Positions 35,743-45,187 are shown, counted from the stretch's first letter. The stretch is 64,000 nucleotides of DNA from Maridesulfovibrio salexigens DSM 2638 (GCF_000023445.1 NC_012881.1:1989501-2053500), one strand, 5' to 3'. The notes: a model not told the origin generated them from the sequence alone. A program made the numbers and translations.

Positions 35743-36763
35743 TTATTGATTACGTTCTTTCAGCCCCAGTACTTCATGAATTTTAGGGTCTGAGACATTA
35801 TCTTTGGTTATCAGGTATACATCCGTTATTGCTTCAGCAGGAATCTTGTGCCCTCTGGCTGCCATTGCCGCTTGGTTAACCGCAATTCTTCCTATTTCAT
35901 ATGGGTCCTGTGCTACACCTGCGGTGATTTTTCCATCGCTTATCCCCTGAATCATGTCCGGGTCCGGGTTGAATGCAATAAACTTAAGTCCTTTAAGCTT
36001 GTTTAATTCTTCGAGTGTCTTAAGCAATATTTCGCTACTGCTTTCATTAAAGCCGACAACGGCATTGATCTTCTTTTTCTTGTTCGGATTGTCGTTGCCA
36101 TACATGGCTACGCGAATTTTGGACGAACCTCTTTTGTGCTCTTCTCCCACATAGATAGCTTTGCCGATTTTAAGTTTTGATTCCGAATCCTCAAGTTGAG
36201 CCTTAAATCCTTCAATCCTGCTATTTACAGGGGAGTTGCCTTTGACAAACATACCCAGAACAATCGTTCCGGAATCCTTCATTTCTTTTTGCAGAAATTC
36301 CGCAGCGAGCTTCCCACCCTTGAAGTTGTCGGAGTGTACGTATCCTGTTTCAGCATTTCCATGCACTTTCGAAACCATTTGAATGACGGGAATTCCTTTA
36401 TGCATGGCTTTTTTTATGAATTTTTTCATCCTCAAGCTATGTACCGGAGAGATTGCAATCGCATCCATTTTGTGTTCGATGCACCAGTCAATTTCAAGTT
36501 TTTGTTCTTTAAAGTCTCCAAGTCCTGAAGGGCTAAGCCAGTAGAGTTTGATATTGCCATCATCGGTCGCAGCTTTGACCGCACCTTTTTTTAATAGTTG
36601 CCAGAAGTCCAGGTCGCCTCGTTCCGGTATTACTGCGATTTTAGTTTTTTGCGATTCGGATGTATCCGCAGCACTAACGGGGTACGCAAAGAGCAGGGCG
36701 GAAAAAAAGAAAAATCAATAAAGTGGTTATTTGAGGTAGTTGCATTCTGGTGCGTGATATCAT
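35743..36763 (-). CDS. Periplasmic sugar-type solute-binding protein with frameshifted signal peptide
   Basis: The body (about 325 residues from 36714 down) is a Peripla_BP_4-type binding protein: TKIAVIPERGDLDFWQLLKKG, AIAISPVHS, GYVHSDNFKGGKLAAEFL, AVVGFNESS and GVAQDPYEIG. The frame opens with FFFFSALLFAYPVSAADTS, plainly the end of a signal peptide, but has no start codon before a TGA at 36717-36715. A well-placed ATG with aaggag (36774-36769) begins at 36763 in the neighbouring frame as MISRTRMQLPQITTLLIFLF. Removing one base from the A7/T7 run at 36702-36708 joins the two. An internal ATG at 36468 would lose the signal and the first lobe. No transporter genes adjoin. Confidence 0.75.
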
Positions 36764-36862
36764 CTGATCTCCTTGGAATATGGGTGAGAGGTCATTTGCT
36801 GGCTAGTGTAACCTTGGCGAATTCTTCATTCAAGGGCGAATCTCCTATTTGGTGTAAGGTGA

Positions 36863-37135
36863 TTATCTTTTAACCCACCCCCTAATTCTCATACATTTGT
36901 CAAATTCTTTTGTTCTGCTGTAATTAGCGGAAAATTGAGCACTGTTGGTTGTTATTGTCTTTGATCTATCCTCATTATCAATTTGTAGTTTCTCTGTTGT
37001 GCGTTTTTCACATTCTTTTCTATCCTTTTTGAATTCCACTTTAGCAACAGCCTGATCGGGATAGTTGGCATTGTGCCATGATGAACATCCAGTTAGAGCA
37101 ATTAAGAATACTGAAAGGGTGGCAAATATTTTCAT
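36863..37135 (-). CDS. Small lipoprotein
   Basis: A 90-residue protein with a short signal peptide ending in the lipobox LTGC (cysteine about residue 17). The mature part is very charged (KKDRKECEKRTTEKLQ) and has two further cysteines that could form a disulfide (CEKRT and DKCMRIRGW). The closing CMRIRGW pattern is common in small enterobacterial-type lipoproteins of unknown role. It lies 31 bases after the DUF4136-like lipoprotein gene on the same strand. Confidence 0.75.
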   Translation of the reverse strand: MKIFATLSVFLIALTGCSSWHNANYPDQAVAKVEFKKDRKECEKRTTEKLQIDNEDRSKTITTNSAQFSANYSRTKEFDKCMRIRGWVKR

Positions 37136-37166
37136 ATTGAATCTCTTCTAGGAATCGTTTGGTCGG

Positions 37167-37796
37167 TTAGTTTTTGGTAGGTACAAAGCGTTTTCTTAGA
37201 AAGTTACTGATGCCCTGATTTACACCCTGACTACATTTAGCAAAGGGACAGCCTAACTCGTAAGGGACCTCGATAGGGTCCGGAGATCCAGAGTATATAA
37301 CAGTCTCCTTTTGTCCCTTGTTTTTTTCGACAAGCAATTCCACAACCAGATAACAGGTGTTCGGAGCACTTTTAGCCCGTTCAATTTGTGGTGACCATGT
37401 ATTCACAAGCACAGGATATCTACGGAATGAAGGTCCATAAGGCAGAGAGTCGCTAAATCCTACTTGTTGTTGTGCTCCATGAGCGGCTACTTTTGGGGAT
37501 ATAGAACCCACTCGAGCTTCTATAAGGTAATCAACTTCACCGTTGGGCTGATATTTATAACCCATTTCGGCTAATGTCTGAATCATGTTTTGCGCAATAG
37601 GAAGTGAACCGGTTTCAACCCGTTCCGGGCTGCCGCTTTTGTTTAATTGGAAGAGAACTACACGCACGTTAAACGAACCGAGGCTCGGGTTGAATGCAGA
37701 CAAGGGTGTAGGAGGGATAGCTGTGCGTGTGGAGCAACCTCCAAGAGAGAACATTGAAAGAATTACAACAAAAATCAAAAGCAACTTATTACGCAT
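37167..37796 (-). CDS. Lipoprotein, DUF4136-like
   Basis: A 209-residue predicted lipoprotein. Starting from the ATG at 37796, with ggagt upstream, gives a clean signal peptide MRNKLLLIFVVILSMFSLGGC with lipobox LGGC. An earlier in-frame start at 37880 would overlap the upstream transporter gene and spoil the signal. The mature sequence has ALAEMGY-type phrases (TLAEMGYKYQPNGEVDYLIE) seen in DUF4136 proteins, and four late cysteines. Role unknown; probably an outer-membrane periplasmic-face protein. Confidence 0.7.
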   Translation of the reverse strand: MRNKLLLIFVVILSMFSLGGCSTRTAIPPTPLSAFNPSLGSFNVRVVLFQLNKSGSPERVETGSLPIAQNMIQTLAEMGYKYQPNGEVDYLIEARVGSISPKVAAHGAQQQVGFSDSLPYGPSFRRYPVLVNTWSPQIERAKSAPNTCYLVVELLVEKNKGQKETVIYSGSPDPIEVPYELGCPFAKCSQGVNQGISNFLRKRFVPTKN

Positions 37797-37837
37797 AATC
37801 ACTCCATGATATGTTTGGCTTTGATGGGTAATGTTTT

Positions 37838-39670
37838 CTAGAGATAAATCATCGGCAGAACAATCGATAATGTTATCCATATGATTAATACCAGCGGGGT
37901 TCCTACCTTTAAGAAATCCGAAAATGAATATTCCCCGGCGTTCATTACCAATAAGTTGGTTTTATAGGCCATGGGAGTGGCAAAACTCATATTGGCCCCG
38001 AACAGGACAGCCAGAACAAACGGTTCAGGCTGAAGGTTTAATTGATGAGCAATGGACAGGGCTATAGGGGTGCCGATTACAGCTGTTGCATTGTTGGAGA
38101 TGATGTTGGTGAAAACTGCCATCAGCAGCATGAGCCCACTAATGATGACCGCTGCCGGAGCATCACCGTTCAAAGCAACATATAATCGACCGAGAAAATC
38201 CGCACCGCCGGTTATGAGCATGGCTTTACCCAGAGCCAAACTGGTTACAACGATCAGAACTACTTGTACGTTCAATGCTCGTGTAGCATCCCTCCAGGTA
38301 ATGCATCCGGTCAGGATCATGATCAGTGCTCCGCATGGTGCACTGATGGCTATAGGAAGAATGCCGAAAGCGGCAGTCAGGATTATTCCCAGCATTATGA
38401 TCATTGCAAGGTTAGCTTTCTGGGAATACGGAAGATCCATTGTGGAATCCAGAACCAGAACCTTTGTGTTTTTTTTGAGTTCCGAAATTTTTTGTCTTGG
38501 CCCCTGAATAAGCAGGATATCGCCGATTTTTAGTTTTAAATCACTTATCTTATCTAAAAAGCGTTTAAGTTTTTTTCCTGACCGGTGAATAGCCAGCGGC
38601 GTCATACCGGTTCTCTCTGCAAAATTATACTTCTTTAAAGTTGTGCCATTCAGCGGTGAGCCTTGATAGATTACTATTTCAGCTATTTGCTGGTCAGCCG
38701 CCTCAAAAGGATGTTCGGCGTCATAAGGCACTACTGATCCAACTGGATACAACGTACCTTGCAGTATTTTCTCAAATTCAATCAACTGTTCCGGTGTGTC
38801 ATTAATAACCAGATGGTCTCCGGCCTGAAGGATGGCCCCGGGATGCAGGTATATCGGCTTGCCTTCACCTCGTTCAATAGTGGAAACCTGCATTGCGTTG
38901 TCAGTCAGTTCAAATGCTTTTGAAAGAGGGCTTCCTTCCAATACGCTGCCCTCGGTAACTTCCAAGTGGGCGGTGAATATTCGCGGTGAACTGTCTGTCA
39001 GGGTGATATCAATTTTCGGGATGATGCGCGGGGCGATTTGCCAGAGGTACAAAATCCCGATGCTTCCGGCGATGACTGCCGGCAATACGAAATCGAACAT
39101 TTCTATGCGTTTGAACCCCATCTCGGCTGCAACAGATACAACAAGCAGGTTGGTTGAGGTGCCGATGGTTGTAGCTGTTCCGCCAAGAAGGGTGGAAAAG
39201 CCCATAGGCATTAGTACGGATGAAGCCGGAGAACCGGTTTTTAAGGATACACTTATAAGGACCGGAAGCAGCAGAACTACCACGGGAACATTGTTGATAA
39301 AGGCGCTGATGAATGCTCCCAGCAGCAGGGTCAGTAAAAATGAAATAGAAGGGCTTTTCTTCCATGCCCGGGCCAGTAGGCGGCCCATCGGGTCTAGTGA
39401 CCCTGTGCGCAGAATCCCCTGTCCGGCAATCATGAGCGCACATACCGCAATTAAGGCTTCATTGCCGAAACCATAGAAGAAATTGACGGCAGGGAAGATT
39501 TCCCCGTCGTAGTCGTAGGGAAAGATTTCAAATCCAACAGTTAGGATCAGGAATATAAGCAGACTTGATGTCTCGAGCGGAATTCTTTTGTTACTGAACA
39601 ACAGTAACGCAATAGCTGTTAAGGCCAGAACAGCCAGAGCATGAAGATTCGGAAGTGGAGGTATGGTCAT
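37838..39670 (-). CDS. SLC13/DASS family transporter with two RCK_C domains
   Basis: A 610-residue transporter of the ArsB/NhaD-DASS superfamily. About five N-terminal membrane segments include the INNVPVVVLLLPVL and TTIGTSTNLLVV motifs, the latter typical of the first hairpin/SNT motif. Two cytoplasmic RCK_C (TrkA-C) domains follow at about 220-300 and 310-400. The C-terminal half repeats the fold with NIISNNATAVIG and the late membrane spans. RCK_C insertions occur in sulfate and anion SLC13 carriers of marine bacteria. The anion is unknown. Confidence 0.88.
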   Translation of the reverse strand: MTIPPLPNLHALAVLALTAIALLLFSNKRIPLETSSLLIFLILTVGFEIFPYDYDGEIFPAVNFFYGFGNEALIAVCALMIAGQGILRTGSLDPMGRLLARAWKKSPSISFLLTLLLGAFISAFINNVPVVVLLLPVLISVSLKTGSPASSVLMPMGFSTLLGGTATTIGTSTNLLVVSVAAEMGFKRIEMFDFVLPAVIAGSIGILYLWQIAPRIIPKIDITLTDSSPRIFTAHLEVTEGSVLEGSPLSKAFELTDNAMQVSTIERGEGKPIYLHPGAILQAGDHLVINDTPEQLIEFEKILQGTLYPVGSVVPYDAEHPFEAADQQIAEIVIYQGSPLNGTTLKKYNFAERTGMTPLAIHRSGKKLKRFLDKISDLKLKIGDILLIQGPRQKISELKKNTKVLVLDSTMDLPYSQKANLAMIIMLGIILTAAFGILPIAISAPCGALIMILTGCITWRDATRALNVQVVLIVVTSLALGKAMLITGGADFLGRLYVALNGDAPAAVIISGLMLLMAVFTNIISNNATAVIGTPIALSIAHQLNLQPEPFVLAVLFGANMSFATPMAYKTNLLVMNAGEYSFSDFLKVGTPLVLIIWITLSIVLPMIYL

Positions 39671-39891
39671 GGGAATTCTCCAGTAGCAGGATGAATGTGG
39701 TTCACATGTTTAAAGCATACTAATGGAAAATTGGTGAGGTGGATAGGGGTGTGTGGATGTGTTTGTAAGTAGGAAATTAAAAAAATAAGACCTATTAGAT
39801 TAGAAGACCGTTTTTGGGGCTGTGATGACTTAGGCGGGGCTGACACATTGTTATGCCAGCCCCGGAGAGTAGGGAAGAGCTGGAAAGCTTC

Positions 39892-40500
39892 TTAGAGGGG
39901 ATTGATAGAAGGCGAAGGAAAGGGGTTTCCTTGGTGGGCCAGCTCTCCACGTTCAGCAAACTCGTGTCTTACTTGTTCAAGGTCGATAACCTTGGGTTCT
40001 ACCAGAGTAAATCCTTGAGCTTCGCACCAGTCATTGCGGTCTGCGAATTCTCCATTATACCTTGCATCGTCGAGGATGAAATAGTCGTCTTCGCCCATAA
40101 TACGATCCCATTGATGGAGCATGAATTCAAAATTTTCAGGGTTGAATTCTGTCACATTGTCCCATTCCCACGAAAACTTGCATATTTCGTTGTCATAGCC
40201 GAGCACCGCAAGATACTTCGCGTTGCTGTCAAGAAAGATGCGCCGTCTGATCTGCACTGGATTTTTGGTGATAATGCCGTAGTCAAACTCAACCGGTTTG
40301 TCATCGAGAGTTATGCGTAAGGAACAGTCTGAATCAATCTTCATGCCCCAAGTAGTGGTTTTGCCTTTGCGCCACCAGTTCATGATTTTCATGGAATATA
40401 CTTTCTGACCATATTCATTGATGGTCTTTGCCGTTTTTTCAGAAACAGGATGCAGGGCTAAATCGCACGAGCGTCCATGAGCGGAAATCTTTAGTTTCAT
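39892..40500 (-). CDS. Hypothetical protein with a candidate sigma-54 promoter
   Basis: A 202-residue soluble protein of no recognised family. The N-terminal half has alternating strands (MKLKISAHGRSCDLALH, CSLRITLDDKPVEFDYGI). The C-terminal half is rich in aspartate and aromatic residues (RIMGEDDYFILDDARYNGEF). The start has aggagg six to seven bases upstream. A candidate -24/-12 element lies about 55 bases upstream, and the same motif is found near three other genes around the AAA+ regulator. This suggests the gene belongs to the same regulon. Confidence 0.65.
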   Translation of the reverse strand: MKLKISAHGRSCDLALHPVSEKTAKTINEYGQKVYSMKIMNWWRKGKTTTWGMKIDSDCSLRITLDDKPVEFDYGIITKNPVQIRRRIFLDSNAKYLAVLGYDNEICKFSWEWDNVTEFNPENFEFMLHQWDRIMGEDDYFILDDARYNGEFADRNDWCEAQGFTLVEPKVIDLEQVRHEFAERGELAHQGNPFPSPSINPL

Positions 40501-40552
40501 CGTATTGTCCTCCTGAAAGTTAGCTTTGCGCTTATTTTTTTGAGGACTTATT

Positions 40553-40570
40553 TTGCATAGCCTATGCCAT
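40553..40570 (-). promoter_or_regulatory. Candidate sigma-54 promoter (202-residue gene)
   Basis: On the minus strand the sequence reads ATGGCATAGGCTATGCAA, with GG and GC separated by exactly 10 bases. It contains GGCAT-N6-TGC, shared with three other sites nearby. The same segment is a gcatag/ctatgc palindrome, so part of the match could reflect a repressor site instead. Confidence 0.5.
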
Positions 40571-40672
40571 AATTTGTGGAGCGATTAAATTTGTTTTTGG
40601 GGCAGGAATTCAGATACTTATCTGTTTTGCTAGTTGTTCGTGATCTGGCAAAAGCGTCCTTTTGCGCAATTG

Positions 40673-40708
40673 CGTATTGCATGGGAAGGGCTTTTCCCAT
40701 GCAATACG
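40673..40708. other. Perfect 15-bp hairpin with an adjacent 7-bp hairpin
   Basis: cgtattgcatgggaa (40673-40687) pairs perfectly with 40694-40708 across a 6-base loop. A smaller hairpin (gcaaaag / cttttgc, about 40648-40666) lies beside it. No T tract follows on either strand. The hairpin is just past the stop of the AAA+ regulator on the minus strand and may stop or protect that transcript. Confidence 0.6.
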
Positions 40709-40726
40709 GCTGGCTCCATTCAAAAT

Positions 40727-43243
40727 CTACTCGTCTACTATGTAGCGGGTTGAAGGTCCGCGGCCTGTCTTGCGGAGTTTTCCGGCTTTAACCAGAATTT
40801 GTAAGTCGTAAATGGCGGTACGGGACGGAAGTCTTCCCCCCACAATCTTTTGATATTCATTGCGGGAGACGGAATCCATTGTGCGAATTACTTTCCATGC
40901 CTTGAGCTGGCGGTCATTAAGTGAAGTGCTCTGTAATTGATCTGAATCCATATTTTCTTCGAGCGTATCTTCATCAGGGGAAATCGTTTCCTCGGAGGCA
41001 AAGCTCTGTTTTACACTCTCGGGGTGCTCGTCTTCTGCATAAGAGCAGCTTTCACCTTCAAGTTTGATCTCGTCAGCCTGAATGAGCTTGTTGTTAGCCA
41101 TGACGACAGCTCTGGTGATGCTGTTGACCAGTTCTCGTACGTTTCCCGGCCATTGATAACTTTTAAGCTTGGCAACTGCTCCACGGCTGAGGGCAATATC
41201 TTTCTTGTCGGTGAGGTTCTCGGCCTGCTTCATATAGTACAGGCTTAGCAAGGGAATGCTTTCCGGATGTTCGCGCAGCGCAGGAGTCTGGATCATGAGA
41301 ACTTTAAGCCGATAGTACAGGTCTTCCCTGAAAAGTTTTTCTTTAATGAGGGTAGTCAGATCCGCGTTGGTGGCGACGATGATTCTGATATCAAAGGATA
41401 TTTCCTTATCGCTGCCCAGTGGCTTGAGTCTGCGTGATGCAATCGCCCGTAGCAGGGATTGCTGAACTTTCAGTGAAGCTGACTGAATTTCATCCAGGAA
41501 CAACGTGCCGCCATGAGCTTCAATGAAAGCTCCGTTACGGTCGGTCTTTGCATCTGAAAATGCTCCTTTGACATGCCCAAAAAGTGCATCAAGAAGAAGG
41601 TTTTCATCCAAAGCCCCGCAGTTAACTGAGATAAAAGGCTTTTCGCGGCGAGCACTGTTGTTGTGGACAGCTTCAGCCACCAACTGTTTCCCTGTTCCTG
41701 TTTCGCCGTAAATAAGAACATCAACGTCTACCTCAGCGGCTTTGAGGATTTCATTCTTAAGGTTATTGATCTGTTTTCCGTAGCCTATAATTTCCGGAAT
41801 GACAGTGACATCAAGATTTGCAAGGGCTTGAGTCTCCTTTTTCATATCGGCTTTTTCCTGACTGTTGATGGCTACAAGCTTTTCGTCTTTCGCTTTCATC
41901 AAAATATACTGGCTGTTAACGTGTCGTATGATTCTGTTAAAAGCCTTTTGCAGCACCTGTAGATCATTATCTTTGTAGGGCAAATCGACTTCTTTAAGCT
42001 GATCCAGTGAAGTCTGCTCCGACATTACCGCAGCAAATTCCCGTATCGGTCTGGTCAGTGACCTGCCGAAGAAAAGAACCACCAGTATTGTTGCAGCGAC
42101 TGCGATACCGGAAACGACAAGCAGAATGCTCATGAAATCATAGCCCGCAACTTTCGGCAGAACACTACGGTCGGTATAGATAATGGCTCCGTAAACTTCA
42201 GATTCTCCGCCGGGAGTTTTCTTGAAGCATACCGGGGCATATGCAAGTGTGGGTATTGTCGAGGAATACTGACCGGATTCGTGAAATAAAAATTCCAGTC
42301 CTTTTTCTTTCTTCTGTATTTTTCCGATTCTTTCCCAGTAGTCCGCGTGAATCTCGCTTGGGCGGAAGGCTACGTTGTGTTCTGCCTTGCCCAGAGTCCC
42401 CTGATAGCCCTGTCGTGCGAGGAATGATGTCAGTTCAGAGCTGTCGTCTTCCTTAGGTATTGACTGGAAAAGTATCCAGCCTTGCGGGTCAACAAAATAA
42501 CTGAATCGTAATTCATCGCTTCGCTGAAATGACCATAGCGGAGATCTTTTCGAGTCATACAATGTTAGGAAATTTCGTAGTTTTTCAGCTTTGACGGAGA
42601 GAAACATTATTCCGTCAGGGTGTCCCTTACTATCTAAGGTTTTTATGTAAAAGCGGACAACCTTCTCTTTGATCAGCATATTTCCGTTTTTATTGTTTTG
42701 TACCGGATAGGTAATTTCGCGGATGTATGAAGGTTGAACCTCTCTGTCTTTTAATGTGGATATTTTTTCAAGCTCCAGCAGCGGATTGGGGCTGACCCTG
42801 CCAAGCGCCGCATCATCCAGCTTTGTCACTACACCGCTTTTGTTGATCTGTATTTGAGGTTTTCCAGTGGAGGCCGGAATATACGCCAATTCATAATACG
42901 GAATTCCCCCAGCCATAATCATATTTTGAAACTGTATGCTGATGTCTTCGTTTTTCTGCTTGCTGAGAGCGAAATAGCGGAGATCTGTTGCGCAATTATT
43001 CATGAACATTTCTATGTCGTGGACAATTGCAAGGTTCTGCATGGCCACTGTTCTTCCAAGAGCTATCCTTATGTAATCCTTAGAGACTTTGTAAGATGCT
43101 GCCCCCACGATAAGAATGATGATCAGAATTGTCGGCAACAGCGACAGCAGAAGCTTACCGCGCAGACCGGTTCTGTTCCAAAGTCTCTTGGGAGAAAACA
43201 TACTGCTGTTGTTGTGTTCGGTGGGCTGAGTATTTTCGGACAT
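40727..43243 (-). CDS. Membrane-bound AAA+ regulator of sigma-54-activator type
   Basis: An 838-residue one-component regulator. TM1 (about 30-50), a 320-residue periplasmic Cache-like sensor, TM2 (about 370-392) and a HAMP-like linker precede a sigma-54-activator AAA+ core. That core has Walker A GETGTGKQ (513-520), Walker B LFLDEI (581-586) and the FREDLYYRL arginine-finger region. Loop L1, normally GAFTGA, reads GAFSDA (560-565). The C-terminus lacks a FIS helix-turn-helix; it has an acidic linker then a winged-helix-like segment from SLNDRQLKAWKVIRTMD to TRYIV. It sits among four candidate sigma-54 promoters. Activation of those promoters is inference, as the altered loop may change or abolish sigma-54 contact. 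Confidence 0.85.
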   Translation of the reverse strand: MSENTQPTEHNNSSMFSPKRLWNRTGLRGKLLLSLLPTILIIILIVGAASYKVSKDYIRIALGRTVAMQNLAIVHDIEMFMNNCATDLRYFALSKQKNEDISIQFQNMIMAGGIPYYELAYIPASTGKPQIQINKSGVVTKLDDAALGRVSPNPLLELEKISTLKDREVQPSYIREITYPVQNNKNGNMLIKEKVVRFYIKTLDSKGHPDGIMFLSVKAEKLRNFLTLYDSKRSPLWSFQRSDELRFSYFVDPQGWILFQSIPKEDDSSELTSFLARQGYQGTLGKAEHNVAFRPSEIHADYWERIGKIQKKEKGLEFLFHESGQYSSTIPTLAYAPVCFKKTPGGESEVYGAIIYTDRSVLPKVAGYDFMSILLVVSGIAVAATILVVLFFGRSLTRPIREFAAVMSEQTSLDQLKEVDLPYKDNDLQVLQKAFNRIIRHVNSQYILMKAKDEKLVAINSQEKADMKKETQALANLDVTVIPEIIGYGKQINNLKNEILKAAEVDVDVLIYGETGTGKQLVAEAVHNNSARREKPFISVNCGALDENLLLDALFGHVKGAFSDAKTDRNGAFIEAHGGTLFLDEIQSASLKVQQSLLRAIASRRLKPLGSDKEISFDIRIIVATNADLTTLIKEKLFREDLYYRLKVLMIQTPALREHPESIPLLSLYYMKQAENLTDKKDIALSRGAVAKLKSYQWPGNVRELVNSITRAVVMANNKLIQADEIKLEGESCSYAEDEHPESVKQSFASEETISPDEDTLEENMDSDQLQSTSLNDRQLKAWKVIRTMDSVSRNEYQKIVGGRLPSRTAIYDLQILVKAGKLRKTGRGPSTRYIVDE

Positions 43244-43332
43244 GGCATTTATTCCATATTGGTATTTTTATTTAGAATTTAAGCGTCACTGTTATTAGCG
43301 TTAGAGTCGCACCCAGTGCTTGTCAAGGCAAT

Positions 43333-43350
43333 TCGGCATGGTGATTGCTT
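43333..43350 (+). promoter_or_regulatory. Candidate sigma-54 promoter (histidine kinase gene)
   Basis: TCGGCATGGTGATTGCTT has GG (43335-43336) and GC (43347-43348) exactly 10 bases apart and is close to the -24/-12 consensus. Transcription would begin near 43360, leaving a leader of about 90 nt before the kinase start. Confidence 0.6.
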
Positions 43351-43452
43351 TTCCTTTGCTTGTAGTTACATGCGGAATTTATACCAGAACTGTGTTTTGT
43401 TTAATAATTTGAAATAATTGAACTAAATCTAGCAAAGAAGGTGGGTGGGCAC

Positions 43453-45126
43453 GTGGAGAGAACGCGCAAGTATCATGGAATAAGAAGGGTGCTATTGTTA
43501 TCGATGATCGTTGTTCCTTTTGTCCCTTTAATTGTGGCAGCAACCATCGGTTACTATTCTCATGTAAAGTCGATGGAGCAGTTGGCTATGTCCGCAGTCA
43601 GGTTGGCAGCCGTAGACCATGCTGAAATGGTGTCCTTTTTTCTGAACGAACGTAGGGCCGACCTGATGGAATCATTAGACCTGCTGGGAGGCGAGATCAA
43701 GGATACTGCTAAAGTCAGGGAGATACTTGGAGAGTTGCGCAGCTTAAGGCGGGATATGTATTCAGATCTGGGATTAATTGACCCTGAAGGCAATCAAGTA
43801 GCTTATGTCGGCGAATATCCTCTTGAAAATAAGAATTACCTTGATTCGAGGTGGTATAAAGAGACGGTCGGCAAAGGATACAACATCAGTGATATTTATC
43901 TCGGATTAAGGGGAGTTCCGCATTTGAATGTGTCTGTATCGAAGCTGATTGATAATAAAGAGTGGGTGTTACGGGCTACATTGCGACCTGCTGCGTTAAG
44001 AAGGATAGTGGAAAAGGTTAATATTGGCGTGTCCGGGGAAGCATACATAATCAACAGCGCTAATAGATTACAGACTTCCCGGCGTAGTGGGGGAGATATT
44101 TTCGATCGGGACAGCTATCTTTACCCGGATCAGAAAGACGGGGTTATAACTTTCGACGGTTCAGAGAATGATGAAGCATACATCTTTGCCACGACCTGTC
44201 TTAATAACGGAAAATGGCGGCTAGTAGTTCGTCAAAAGCATTCCGATGCTTTCCGCTCCAGCAGTAGTGCCTTGTATCTTATTCTTGCCATATTGATTTG
44301 TGGTGGATCGGTTCTGGTCTTGCTGGCAGTTGTTGCCAGTAACAAGGTTTATGACATGCTAACCAGACAGGCAGATACAGTCTGTGCCCTTGAAGCCCAG
44401 TTCCTGCGTGCGGCTAAGCTTGCTGAACTAGGGGAGATGTCAGCAGGCTTCGCCCATGAAATCAACAATCCATTGCAGATAATGAAAAGTGATCTGACTC
44501 TGCTTGAAATGTTGTTGCATGAGGAGATTGAAAGAATCGGCGAAGGTAAAAACGGTGCTGAAATCGCAGATATTAATAAGCAATTGAAGTTGCAGATTGA
44601 TCGTTGCGCAGGGATTACGCGCCAAATTTTAAATTTTGGGCGTCAGAATAAACCGGAATTCAAAAAGATTAATGTGGTGGATTATCTCCCGCAGGTCGCC
44701 AAGATGGTGGAGAAAAAAGCTGAACTGGAAGGAATCCGGTTTATCATGGATGTGGATAGTCGGACGCCTTCTGTCCTTGCGGATCAGGGGCTTCTTCAGC
44801 AGGTCATGGTTAATTTGTTGAACAATGCGATTCATGCTGTTGTGGATGAACATGGTTCCGAGAACGGCGAAATTGTGATCGCGGCTGGTCAGGATCAAAA
44901 TGGAAATGCTTTGATTAAAGTGTGCGATAATGGTGTGGGTATTCATGAAAAAGATATGGAGCGCATTTTCCTGCCTTTCTATTCCACGAAGAAAAATAGT
45001 GACGGGACCGGACTGGGCCTTGCCGTATGCCATACCGTAATAGATTCACTTGGTGGAACTATGAGGGTTAAGAGTGAACGGCACAAGGGTACTGAATTCA
45101 GCATTATCCTTCCTGCTGCCGGTTAG
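43453..45126 (+). CDS. Membrane sensor histidine kinase (dCache, NtrB-like core)
   Basis: A 557-residue kinase. TM1 near the N-terminus (LLLSMIVVPFVPLIVAATI), a periplasmic double-Cache domain (LGLIDPEGNQVAYVG, LDSRWYKETVGKGY, GEAYIINSANRLQTS), and TM2 (ALYLILAILICGG) are followed by a HisKA domain with H335 in AHEINNPLQ and an HATPase with N box, DNGVGI and GTGLGLAV. The start is taken as GTG 43453, with ggtggg upstream; GTG 43441 is the alternative. The sensor and core resemble the kinase at 55571, so they may sense related ligands. Divergent from the AAA+ regulator. Confidence 0.88.
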   Translation: MERTRKYHGIRRVLLLSMIVVPFVPLIVAATIGYYSHVKSMEQLAMSAVRLAAVDHAEMVSFFLNERRADLMESLDLLGGEIKDTAKVREILGELRSLRRDMYSDLGLIDPEGNQVAYVGEYPLENKNYLDSRWYKETVGKGYNISDIYLGLRGVPHLNVSVSKLIDNKEWVLRATLRPAALRRIVEKVNIGVSGEAYIINSANRLQTSRRSGGDIFDRDSYLYPDQKDGVITFDGSENDEAYIFATTCLNNGKWRLVVRQKHSDAFRSSSSALYLILAILICGGSVLVLLAVVASNKVYDMLTRQADTVCALEAQFLRAAKLAELGEMSAGFAHEINNPLQIMKSDLTLLEMLLHEEIERIGEGKNGAEIADINKQLKLQIDRCAGITRQILNFGRQNKPEFKKINVVDYLPQVAKMVEKKAELEGIRFIMDVDSRTPSVLADQGLLQQVMVNLLNNAIHAVVDEHGSENGEIVIAAGQDQNGNALIKVCDNGVGIHEKDMERIFLPFYSTKKNSDGTGLGLAVCHTVIDSLGGTMRVKSERHKGTEFSIILPAAG

Positions 45127-45142
45127 ATGTTAATGAATAGTT

Positions 45143-45187
45143 AAAGGCCGGAGCCTGCCATTTTAATATGTGCAGGATCCGGCCTTT
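45143..45187. terminator. Bidirectional terminator hairpin
   Basis: aaaggccggagcctgc pairs with gcaggatccggccttt (one mismatch) across a 13-base loop, between the convergent kinase and 1006-residue genes. Confidence 0.75.

Noticed and set aside
37797-37880. Longer start for the DUF4136-like lipoprotein
   Set aside because: It would place 28 hydrophilic residues before the lipoprotein signal and overlap the transporter gene.
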